From Hemibagrus wyckioides (taxonomy: Eukaryota; Chordata; Actinopteri; Siluriformes; Bagridae), in the NCBI RefSeq assembly GCF_019097595.1, contig NC_080714.1:5485259-5549258 (forward strand): 64,000 bases of DNA, in the 5' to 3' direction. Positions 54,924-64,000 of the stretch are shown piece by piece. The notes below the pieces were generated by a model. That model was not told where the DNA came from. It did not search any database and saw only the letters and a list, made by a program, of their open reading frames with translations. The position numbers and the translations under genes were made by a program. Position 1 is the first letter of the stretch. Every line of letters starts with the position of its first letter.

Positions 54924-55110
54924 TCTGTCAGGAATAAACAAGACGAATACTGAGGTTCTGAATATACACAAGCAACAAGTTCATTCCTCGTTCACTTAGC
55001 CGTCGCTTTCTAAAAATAAACACGACATTATAGTTGGGTCCCCCCCCCCCTTTATTTTTTACCTGGTGCCGTAACTGCTGCTCCGTCGAATAACAGCTGA
55101 CCCCAGTGGT
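54924..55110 (-). promoter_or_regulatory. possible pebp4 5' UTR exon and 138-bp first intron
   Basis: On the minus strand a sequence ending CGGCACCAG is followed by a donor GTAAAA at 55062-55057. A pyrimidine-rich acceptor TTCCTGACAG ends at 54925, ten bases before the pebp4 ATG. Together they would make a small 5' UTR intron at 55062-54925, with the upstream untranslated exon running right from 55063. The intron holds a run of about eleven G on the minus strand. No TATA box or clear CpG island was recognised. This is a splice-site pattern only and the transcription start is unknown. Confidence 0.3.
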
Positions 55111-55514
55111 CATACATATAAATATATCAAATAACAAAGTTAATTTAGGAAACTAAGCCTGCCCAGTGCACACATCAACATGTTTTGGTTTCATTAGACT
55201 GGTCCTAATATCTGTCAGTCACTAGACGAGGCCGTGGTTATCTTGTTGACACGGATTTGCAGCTCTAACATCCGGGTACTTTTATTTTATTATTACTTAC
55301 ATATCATTTCTCCTTTATTTAGTTTCCTGGCATGTTTACTGAGGGTGTTCCGTTATGCACAGGTTCCTGGCACTGACTACCCAAATCCTGCACCAAGGCA
55401 AATGTTCTGCTCTTAACTCTTAATCTTTTCTGCAGTATTATATTTCCAGAAATGAACCCGCTCATATCTTTGAGCAAAAGACAAAAATATTGTCATGTTT
55501 TATTATAACGCGTT

Positions 55515-55763
55515 CATTTATCATCTGGCCAGGGTCACAGTGGATCTCAGGAACAATGGGTTCCTCGACAACCTTGAGCCGAAAGCGTGGATTGAGACAC
55601 GACCCAGCACACTGTGCACACACTAATTTGCACCTAGGGGTAAATTAGTGTAGCCAAGACACACATAAACTTACTGTTCACTTTAACGAACTGCGCCCTG
55701 ACCCCATCTTCCTCCGCTGGGATATGCGAAGATGTATGTGTGGCGATAATAAAGGGTTCTTGC
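55515..55763. mobile_element. Compound SINE remains (reverse V-SINE plus tRNA-SINE 3' end)
   Basis: From 55535 to 55665, CCAGGGTCACAGTGGATCTC, GCACACTGTGCACACACTAA and TTTGCACCTAGGGGTAAATT follow a V-SINE body read backwards. From 55690 to 55763, CTGACCCCATCTTCCTCCGC, GGGATATGCGAAGATGTATG and GGCGATAATAAAGG match the 3' end of the fish tRNA-SINE (forward). Both are truncated. Confidence 0.55.
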
Positions 55764-55772
55764 GCTCAGTTC

Positions 55773-56203
55773 TGAATTAATAGGAACACGCTCAGTTTAG
55801 GCATTTATCTGATCAGCCAATAATATGGCAGCACCAATCCTGCTCATAAAACATCATAATGTGGGAACCATGACTTTAATCCATGGTGTTGCTGTTGGAG
55901 CCAAACGGGCAGGATTGATCACATAATATAGAATTTTTTTATAGAGTTTTTCCACACCATTTTGTGTAAAGACAGTTGTGTGTGAAGACCAACAGTGTCT
56001 AAAACACTCCAACTTAGCCGAATCTAGCAGCAAGAGTTAAAGAGATCACACATTTTCACCATCCTTATGTTTGTTGTGAACATTAACTGAGGCCTTTGAC
56101 CTGCATCTGCATGATTGTACTGTATGCATCGTGCTGCTGCTGCCACATCACCAGGTGACTAGATAACTAAATAAATGAGCACAGGTGTTCCTATTAAAGA
56201 GTC
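55773..56203. mobile_element. Long-inverted-repeat MITE (Tc1 GAACACC family ends)
   Basis: The left arm (GAATTAATAGGAACACGCTC, then ATCTGATCAGCCAATAATAT and GGCAGCA) and the right arm (TGCTGCTGCCACATCACCAG to ACAGGTGTTCCTATTAAAGA) are both versions of the left end of the transposon seen at 14914, in opposite orientation. Between them a relic of the DNA-binding coding region (GGAGCCAAACGGGCAGGATT) remains. It is about 430 bp. Confidence 0.65.
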
Positions 56204-56305
56204 CCATGAGTGCTTCTGAAGTGCTTCTTGTACACCAAGACGTTTGCTTCAATTTCAGATAGGAATTTATGAGCATTAATTAAACAACATTTTCCTGAGA
56301 CGGGC

Positions 56306-56702
56306 CATGCTGTATGGTTTAGAGGCAGTGTCACTTGAGGAAGAGACAGGAGGCAGAGCTGAAGATGCTGAGATTCTCTTTGGGAGGGACACGGTTGGAC
56401 AGGATCAGGAACGAGTACATCAGAGGGACGGCTCATGTTGGACGTTTGGGGGACGAAGTTAGGGAGGCCAGATTAAGATGGTTTGGACATGTTCAGAGGA
56501 GCGAGAGTGAGTATATCGGTAGGAGAATGTTGGACATGGAGCTGCCAGGCAGGAGGCAAAGAGGAAGGCCGAAGAGGAGGTATATGGATGTAATAAATGA
56601 GGATTTGAAGCTAGTGGGTGCAAGTGTTGAGGACGCTGAAGAGAGAGACAATTCGCTGTGGTGACCCCTGAAGGGAAAAGCCAAAAGAAGAAGAAGAAGA
56701 AT
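56306..56702 (+). mobile_element. 3' end of an RTE-like non-LTR retrotransposon with GAA tail
   Basis: The frame 56338-56664 encodes LKMLRFSLGGTRLDRIRNEY, LRWFGHVQRSESEYIGRRML and GRRQRGRPKRRYMDVINED, the conserved C-terminal region downstream of LINE reverse transcriptases of the RTE/endonuclease-reverse-transcriptase type. Upstream, MLYGLEAVSL (56307) is in another frame, so there is at least one frameshift. After the TGA comes GACCCCTGAAGGGAAAAGCC and a (GAA)n tail, as expected for this LINE type. It is 5'-truncated and dead. Confidence 0.8.
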
Positions 56703-57552
56703 GAAACAACTCTTTCCTAACGGTTTATTATTGTAGGTAAAATGTTTTCATTTAGAAACCAGCCTGTCTTTGTAATGTCACATCTAACGAGATGTGTACT
56801 TTGGGTTCAAGCATCAAGTAAGTCTAAGCAGTTTCTATGAACCTCTAATTCATTTCCAAAGGAGCTGAAACAGTAGTGTGAAGACAGCCATACAGAGAAA
56901 CACAAACCCTGTCCAAGGTGCTGAGAAATAAACCCAAAAGAACACCACTTTCCAATTAGGATTTATTAAATAAACACTATTTACAGCAGAATACATGCTA
57001 CAATGTCAGATGTCCATTCCCCCCACCACCACCACGAGCCCACTCCTAATCCAAAACCACACACCAATTAAAAAAAAAAACGTCAGCATCAGTTTGCTAA
57101 TACTGAGAAAACATTCAAGTTTTGTATTCAACCACTGAACATCGGTGACTCCTGGACAGAGCAGCTAGTTGTGATTGTGCAGCAAAAACACATCTCTTGG
57201 GGGTGCGCTTGTACTCCCTTTGGTTTGTGCTTCTTCGCAGCGGTGGTATGTTAGCACCGAGAACACGGGAAACATTTCCAGGATTTTGCTCTTTTTTTTT
57301 TTTTTTTTACACGTTCTGGTTGGAAATCCAATCGATAGTCGTAGTCGAAGCGTGCCTTAGAGTCTAAAACCGCATCGGAGTGCAATGTATCGTATAGCAC
57401 ATTAGCCTAGATTATACTGCATAGTGCTCAGCTGTCAGCTATATGTGTGTTTTTTTTACTGTTCTAATTCTAAATCTAAAGCTGAACATTCATTCAGAAA
57501 GTACATGCACATAACAGGTTTTCTAGTCTTAACACACTCCCGTTACCTGCAC

Positions 57553-57554
<2 letters not shown>

Positions 57555-57598
<44 letters not shown>
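57555..57598. repeat. (TA)n microsatellite
   Basis: A pure TA run. Confidence 0.96.
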
Positions 57599-58144
57599 CA
57601 GCATCTATCGAGTCTTCAATAGCATTTCATTGAATCTGTAAAATAATGAAAGACAATTTAGAAGAGGAATTCCCTGCATTGAATTTATGGGCCATGGGCT
57701 GTCATGGGGGGTGGATGAAGCAGCAAACTGCATTAGCGAATTTTCTAAGGCCTTAAAGGCTACAATGGCATCACAACAGCTGATTTCATTTTTTCCCCCA
57801 CACAGCCTTTTTCTTGTTGGAAATAAAGCTGGCTAATAAAGCAGTCAACACACACTACGTCCCACATGTATGGTAGTACGGACACTAGTACATGATGAAC
57901 AGATATACAGTGTGCAGCATGTGTCGGTACGTATAGTATAGTTTCACCATGTTTCAGTACAAACACGTACAGTATCGAGTGAAAAGAACCCTTTACTGTC
58001 AAAGAGAATCATTTACATTAAGGCATGAGGTGTCTCGACTGCAGCAGCAGATATGGATTCAGCAGACTTACTGAGAAATTCCTAAATGTTTTTTTTTTGG
58101 GTTTTTTTTGTCTAAAAAGCATTGCCGTCCCACGAAAACATCAT

Positions 58145-58369
58145 CCCCCCCCCCCCCCCTTTGATTGTTGCATTTCGTTTTGTTAGTACATAAACAGCAA
58201 ATAGCTTAGAAAGGATCTGGAAAAGGAACAGCTGAAAGTCTAAAATTCATTGAAATCTCGTTTTAAAAAAAGAAAAGAAAAAGAAAGAAAGAAAAAAAAA
58301 AAAAAGAAAAGTTTCCATTGGACAGCAGCAAAGTATCATATGCTAAAAAAAAAAAAAAAAAAAAAAAAT
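58145..58369. repeat. Homopolymer cluster (C, A)
   Basis: Poly-C at 58145-58159, A/G-rich tract at 58265-58312 and poly-A of about 25 at 58344-58369. Confidence 0.93.
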
Positions 58370-59526
58370 TCTAAAATGATTAAAAAATATTTATGAATAT
58401 ATATTGTGATGCTTAACTCTGTACAGTTTCAGTCTGTATTGTTAAATCCGTAAATGATTCACCCCCCAGAATTAATCACACATTAAGGTGAATAAAATCC
58501 AGCTCCTGTAAGACAGTTAAGGATTTCTCATAAAACGTCACTTCGCTGTTTAGCACATTAAGACATCACAAGCACAATATCGATCATAATAACAACAACA
58601 GTTGATTTCTGTTACAATCACAGAGCCCTAACCGAACAGGCAGCTCTAACACTTTCTTCTTCTTCTTTTTTAAAAAATATATATATACACACACACATGA
58701 TGTATCGGTGAATCCTCGCCTCTATTACCACCTATATTACAGCAGACAAGTGTATTTGAATGAGATAACACGGAACCAGATGGAGTTATGTGATAACAGA
58801 GCTGGGAAGATTTGATGAGACGTTTTCCTATCAAAAAATACATTTTGAAAGAAATGATTCTGGGTTTTTTTTTTTTTTTTGGTGGTCACCATCGCGAATG
58901 GACGTCCGGTGAAATATAGACATAAATGTGATGGGTAATGAAGTCCATTTGTGTCCTCGCACAAGCCTAACCGCTTTCTTCTATTTCTATAAATCTGAAC
59001 TTTGAGGTTGATATCTCTCATAGCTCCACAGTTCCTTGACCTTCAGAAGAATCTAATCTTTAACTCCACCCTCGTGCCTCAGCTTTAGCTCATGTTTAGA
59101 AGTTTCAAAACAGTTTAATACATTTCTAAAACACTGGGGGGGGGGAGACATAAATCGAATACAAGTCTTTCTTTTTAAATCCAAAACCGAGCTTCAGGAC
59201 TGATTTATTTTGAATGAGTCTTGCCCTGTGATGAATAACGATTCCTTAGGGTGGATCTAAGGAGTGCTATCTTGTGTAGCTTTTAGTGTTCCATCTGTAC
59301 CAGTACTTTGAGGTCGGGGGTTCTTAATAGAGAAGTTTCTCTGTCTAAATACTACTGTGCAGTTTAACGCTACATTCAACGCTAGTCGGAAATACATCGA
59401 TTTCGATTCCTCCGTGTTTGTCTTTTGCTATCACACAAACTGTGATCTATATATGCAATAATAAACACATTTAACGAGCTAATTTGTCTTACCTTATACA
59501 AGTGTTTATGTTCTTTAGATGTTCTA

Positions 59527-59873
59527 CACCGTTCAGGCATAACATTATGACCACCTGCCACAACAGCCCTGACCCCTCGAGGCATGGACTCCCCTAGATC
59601 CCTAAAAGTGCGATGTGGTATCTGGCACTAAGATGTTAGCAGCAGATCCTGTAAGTCCTGTAAGCTGCAAGGTGTCCATGGAGGCCCCACCTTGCAACTT
59701 ACAGAACTTAAAGGATACTTTTGATAGATACTGACCACTGCAGACTGCTTCTAACACATCAACTTTGAGGACAAAATGTTCACTTGCTGCCTAATATATC
59801 CCACCCACTAACAGGTGCCATGATGAGGAGATCATCAGCGTTATTCACTTCAGAATGTTATGCCTGATTGGTG
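59527..59873 (-). mobile_element. Complete 347-bp Tc1-like MITE, copy E, with internal fold-back
   Basis: Both terminal repeats are present (CACCGTTCAGGCATAACATT at the left, AATGTTATGCCTGATTGGTG at the right) and both are flanked by TA. The interior holds the right-end coding remnant (GGGGTCAGGGCTGTTGTGG), the ATCCCACCCACTAACAGGTG left-end part, and an inverted duplication (59645-59674 against 59688-59717). No usable reading frame remains. Confidence 0.85.
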
Positions 59874-60020
59874 TACTTCTTACTCATGATTTGATGCTAC
59901 TTGCTGAACTCGGGGGTTTAGAAGACCATCCAGAGTTGACGATTTCTCAGTCGAGGGGATTTTTCTTTCTTTTTTTTTCCCCCTCCAGTCGGTTAAAATC
60001 AGAGTAACCTGACTATAGAG

Positions 60021-60267
60021 CAGTGATGTCAAACATACTGTTCGAAAATAGTCTTGTGGCCCTGAACAGTCCTGAAAAAGATCTGTTAGTCCATTAGGGG
60101 GCAAAACAGAGCTATACACACAGTAACCTTAAATACTGACAATGTGCTTATTATATTACAATTTATTTTAAAAATACAAAACTAAAATTACACCGATAGG
60201 GGCCGAATACCTCTGCAATCACAAACTTTCCTCTAAATCGATTTAAATGTGTTATTTGACACCTGTG
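60021..60267. mobile_element. hAT MITE with 8-bp target duplication
   Basis: The left end CAGTGATGTCAAACATACTG and the right end (reverse-complemented CACAGGTGTCAAATAACAC) are similar hAT-type termini. The flanking octamers are CTATAGAG (60013-60020) and CTATACAG (60268-60275), identical at 7 of 8 positions. The element is 247 bp with a non-coding, AT-rich interior. Confidence 0.7.
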
Positions 60268-60275
60268 CTATACAG

Positions 60276-62562
60276 GAACAGAGTTCTAGATGAGGAAATA
60301 TGCTGGGTGGTTATTGTATACATTCACAAATGCCAACATCTGGTTTGAGTTGCAGATATTAGCTATCAAGCCCAGATGTTGGATCACAGACCAGTTATAG
60401 CCTAAAGTAATGAAGTCTAAAGGCTAGTAGGAGATAACCTGGGTTGGAACAGATAGTTAAGTCCAGTGTTTCCTGAATTTATCTCTTAGACCTAGAAAAA
60501 AAAAAGGCATTGAACTTGGTTTATTTGATTCTTGGCACAAACTGATTGACTCTGATGGAAAAATCTTGACTTTGCTTTCCAAAAACTGATGGACTGTTGA
60601 TGTGAACGAGGTTTTGTGCTGGTGCCTACACACCTTGATTTCTCGAAATCAGTAACGCCATTCGCTAAATACAACCTCTACTCGTTCATCTTCTGAAGTA
60701 ATAAAACAATATTTCACTATATAACTCTGACAGACACTGCAAAGGCCACTCACTTTATTATTAGATACTATATACCAGTCCCTCCAGGAATTCACTATTT
60801 ATGTATTTATGTGACTGTTGTAGCCAAAAATGCTTGGGCTTAATTGTATTTTTGTGCTATTTTGCTAACTGATTCGGTGTAAATTGCAAGAACAGGATTT
60901 CTTTGAAAACTTCGAATCGAAAGACGTCTTTTCCAAATCCGCGGAAAATCTAGGTTGACTTTGAAATCTTGCAAGCTTCTCCAAAGGTTTGTTTGGCTTT
61001 GTTCATTTCTGCAATCGCAAAATCATGGAGGGATCGAATTATATAGCCATCCTTAGCCTACTGTGACTTTTCACATTCACACCAATAATAACTATTCGAA
61101 CGATTATCCGCCCTTTCGGTTCTCCATACTAGACGATCAGCGTCATGAGCAGATCAGTTAGCGCTAGGAATAAAAGCCGTGAATTAATAATAATCTTTTT
61201 TGTATTGGAAACTGCTTAATATGCATCATGCTTGCAGGATCTCCATCTCATACAGGTTCCAATGAAGCGATGTAAACAGCGTTCTATTAAAAAAGCTTGG
61301 TTTAACTTAGTGGCATTTCACATTCTGTAAACTCCTCGCTGTTTAGCGCTACTCCGTACGAGGACCTTTTTTTTTTTTTTTTTTTTTTTGCTTGCGTTAT
61401 ATTCTACACTCTACAGAGCTCTTAAACTTTAAACGACCAAGACATGAGCATTATGTGCTCTCTACACTAAACAGTAATACTTTTAGCAAATACATTCTAA
61501 TACGAAATGGCCTAGTCATGGGCCTGCCCATGAGCCTATTGTGTAAATATCTTATGCTAACCAATCTGAGAGCGATTGTGACGTGCAGTGTTCACAAAAT
61601 AAAGCAGAGGAATGAGCCCTCTTCTTGGAGATCTACCGCTTCGCAGAGTTTAGCTCATACGCTAGCTCTAACCATAACGATGTTGCCGGTTCTCAGGAGC
61701 ATCAACAAGGAGTAAGCTTGTGCAGCGGGACATCTCTTAAGACGGAGGGTAAGCATTCTTAAAGTAAAGTAGAGGTTAAGATTTTACTAAGTGCCCACAC
61801 AAGAAGTCTGAATCTTGGAGCTGAGAATTTTTGAGGTCTTTGCGATTAGGAACAGTGGTGAGTATTCAGAGCTTTTTTACTGTTTTTCCTTTAGCGCTCT
61901 GAATAACGGGTGTGTTGTGTACAAGGCTATAATCGTCATCAACCTCTGATTTTGCTAGGAGAAAAGGAGAAAGAGAGAAAGAGAGAGAGACAGGGTCCAA
62001 ACAGGACGAGGAAAAATGCGAGCCCTTTTCTGAATGATCATCGTAAAAAATGAGAAACAGTTCGCTGTTGAAGTCACAGTCAGGGCCGTTGGGTACTATT
62101 ACCCTTCCGCAAGAGCAGGACGAGCCAATAGGTCATTCGATCCCAAACTACACGGTCGTGCCACTGGGGAAAAGCCCAGTTTAACTCGTCCATGCAGCAC
62201 ATCACCGTAGTACTGGCAGAGGGAGGGGGAAGAGGAAAATGAAATCCCACTACTGTAAATACAAGATCTGCCATTTGAGGAACCGAGACCGAGAACTGTT
62301 TCATCTGCTGGGTCTTGTCCGAACAGCCGAGGGATTAAAAAAACAAAAACAAAAACAAAACAAAACAACAACAAAAAAAAAAAAGAGTCCTACAATCTCT
62401 GGCTCACCTTCCTGGGTTTTTTTTTTAATATGTTTTGATTCCTGCGTAGTAATTTAGTAGAAGATATCGCCTGTATATATATTTTTTTGTGGTTGTTGAA
62501 ATGGCTGTCTCTGCTGATGCCTGCATTTCCAGTTAAGGTCAGATCAATAGGTCTTGATTAAA
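60276..62562 (-). other. Probable rhobtb2 3' UTR and downstream sequence
   Basis: It lies immediately after the rhobtb2 stop codon on the minus strand. Minus-strand AATAAA hexamers occur at about 60520 and 60752. No ORF with a known motif was found. The 3' UTR end is not fixed. Confidence 0.35.
61369..61389. repeat. Poly-T run
   Basis: About 21 consecutive T. Confidence 0.95.
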
Positions 62563-62771
62563 TCACATGACAGCAGAGGACCCGGGAGAGGACGGGGAGT
62601 TGGACGAGGGGGAGGATGGAAGGTTCCACAAGAGCCACTTGCGTTTACACTGGCGCTTCTGGTACAGGTAGTCCTCTTTCTCCCGCTCTTTACGAGCTCG
62701 CTGGTAATGATCGTCCTCCTTGAGGTACCACACCGGGGGCCAGCGATGCTTCTCGAAGTATTCCTGGTTCT
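62563..62771 (-). CDS. rhobtb2: rhobtb2 terminal coding exon
   Basis: The acceptor TTTTCAG ends at 62772. The first two bases complete a Glu codon, then [18 protein letters not shown] and 50 more codons follow to the TGA at 62565-62563. The segment [18 protein letters not shown] is a charged helix. It is followed by [11 protein letters not shown], a basic-aromatic motif, and a tail rich in Ser and Pro ending SSAVM. Length 209 bp of coding sequence. Confidence 0.85.
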
Positions 62772-63156
62772 CTGAAAAGGCACCAGAGGATGTTTCGGTC
62801 AAAATGGTGACACGTTTGACGCCAACTATGGGTAATGCTGAGCGATCGAAACTTTATGGAAGGAGTCTACAGATACCTGCGGATTTAGCCTTCATGTCAC
62901 GAGGGAACTTGCGGCAGACGCTGTTGTAATTAGTGCAGATGTGGTGGAGGCACCATCCAGCTAACTGGTGGGCACCATGGAACTGAGAAAAGGGAAGATC
63001 ACACATTATACATAAAGCATTAGTTATGCATGAGTGAGGAACTTTCTGCGTAACCTTTCACATTTACCTGAGCCATTTCCAGATAAACCAGTACTTCTCC
63101 ATCAATATCAGCTCCCATCATAGCAGCCTCCATAAGCACAGTCACAGTGTACAGCT
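62563..63156 (-). CDS. rhobtb2: rhobtb2, Rho-related BTB domain-containing protein 2 (last three coding exons)
   Basis: This is the 3' end of a RhoBTB gene. Exons 63068-63156, 62877-62982 and 62563-62771 have GT/AG sites and join in frame (phases 0 and 1) to give 134 codons ending in TGA at 62565-62563. Recognisable segments are [12 protein letters not shown], then [19 protein letters not shown], then [17 protein letters not shown], the C-terminal region after the second BTB domain that is highly conserved in RhoBTB proteins. RhoBTB2 is an atypical Rho GTPase that acts as a cullin-3 adaptor for ubiquitin ligation; that role is family knowledge. The GTPase and BTB domains lie right of the window. 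rhobtb2 is preferred over rhobtb1 because it neighbours pebp4, as in mammals. The C-terminal tail is Ser/Pro-rich. Confidence 0.82.
62877..62982 (-). CDS. rhobtb2: rhobtb2 penultimate coding exon
   Basis: This 106-bp exon has the acceptor TTTTCTCAG at 62983 and the donor GTATCT at 62876. It encodes [20 protein letters not shown] then [15 protein letters not shown] and the first base of a split codon. It is the conserved helical region behind the second BTB domain of RhoBTB proteins. Confidence 0.85.
63068..63156 (-). CDS. rhobtb2: rhobtb2 third-last coding exon
   Basis: This 89-bp exon has the acceptor GTTTTCAG at 63157 and the donor GTAAAT at 63067. It encodes [20 protein letters not shown] then VLVYLEMAQ and ends in phase 0, joining the next exon at Phe-His. 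A CA repeat sits just upstream of the acceptor, about 63164-63182. The incoming split codon (probably Glu) implies a further exon to the right. Confidence 0.8.
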
Positions 63157-63427
63157 CTGAAAACACCACACACACACACACACAGCAGAGCTGCATTTAT
63201 GAGTAAAATTTATGAGTAGATTTAGCAGCACACAAAATGTTAGTTTATACCTGGTGTTTGTGTTTACATGTGTGGTCAGTTTGTGAATCTGTATGCTCTT
63301 GCTGAGCTGTGATGAATCTAATTTCCTCTATTTATTAATATTACATATAACTCATGTTTGTATCATATTATTTTTCCCATATATGATTATTATCATAATA
63401 ACGTAACATATCTCATCTAAATATATA

Positions 63428-63800
<373 letters not shown>

Positions 63801-64000
63801 GGGAAGGTTCCCTTTTGAGTCTGGTTCCTTTCAAGGTTTCTTCCTCTTACCGTCTAAGGGAGTATTTCCTTGCCTCAATCGCCTCAGGCTTGCTCATTAG
63901 GGATAAATGCAAACACATTTAAGTCTAATATTAATGTTGAACTTTTGTTCTATATTTTTTATGTTCTGTAAAGCTGCTTTATGTCCATTGTTAATAGATG
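63801..64000 (+). repeat. Teleost SINE-like dispersed repeat (cut by window end)
   Basis: GAGTCTGGTTCCTTTCAAGG, TTTCTTCCTCTTACCGTCTA, GCCTCAGGCTTGCTCATTAG and TTCTGTAAAGCTGCTTTATG match, in order, the reverse-strand copy at 42209-42688. The window ends inside the tail CCATTGTTAATAGATG. Confidence 0.7.

Larger units (their letters stand above)
56703..59526. other. Intergenic sequence between rhobtb2 and pebp4, homopolymer-rich
   Basis: TA, poly-C, poly-A and poly-T runs. A minus-strand AATAAA at 56951-56956 is one of several possible poly(A) signals, but I cannot say which, if any, ends rhobtb2. Confidence 0.45.

Overview
The window looks like ordinary nuclear DNA of a ray-finned (teleost) fish. 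The coding exons are short and bounded by GT/AG splice sites. Introns are very long, AT-rich and full of microsatellites. The dispersed repeats are the Tc1/mariner, hAT, RTE-like LINE and V-SINE/tRNA-SINE families typical of otophysan fish; a catfish-like genome is my best guess, not proven. There is no bacterial or viral gene block, no operon and no CRISPR array.

Two protein-coding genes can be supported, both on the minus strand and both incomplete. (1) pebp4, a secreted phosphatidylethanolamine-binding protein: coding exon 1 (signal peptide) at 54799-54914, exon 2 at 54278-54404 and exon 3 (the DPDAPSR PEBP signature) at 24543-24641. The three join in one open frame of 114 residues. Intron 2 is 29.6 kb; intron 3 fills the window from 24542 to base 1, and I did not find the remaining exons. 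(2) rhobtb2, an atypical Rho GTPase with BTB domains: its last three coding exons lie at 62563-63156 and the rest of the gene lies to the right of the window. Its 3' end faces the pebp4 start across about 7.5 kb.

Most of the rest is pebp4 intron and the pebp4-rhobtb2 intergenic stretch, peppered with mobile-element remains. From left to right: a Tc1 element (3539-4483) with perfect terminal repeats and an open but internally deleted transposase, sitting inside an older MITE; Tc1 and SINE fragments (5.87-6.85 kb); a tRNA-SINE (9.7 kb); a degraded Tc1 (14.9-15.7 kb); a MITE (17.2 kb); a hAT MITE with a perfect 8-bp target duplication inside another copy of the Tc1-derived MITE (23.85-24.43 kb); further Tc1 derivatives at 26.1, 30.0, 33.6, 40.2, 47.0, 52.8, 59.5 and 63.4 kb; a SINE-like dispersed repeat at 42.2 and 63.8 kb; an inverted-repeat MITE (55.8 kb); a LINE 3' end with a GAA tail (56.3 kb); and a hAT MITE (60.0 kb).

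I see no new multi-gene system. The most interesting points are the nested insertions, the intact ORF for a truncated transposase, a deletion junction shared by three MITE copies, a fold-back inverted duplication inside one MITE, and the tandem pebp4/rhobtb2 orientation. Family assignments come from recognised protein and repeat motifs; no database search was run.
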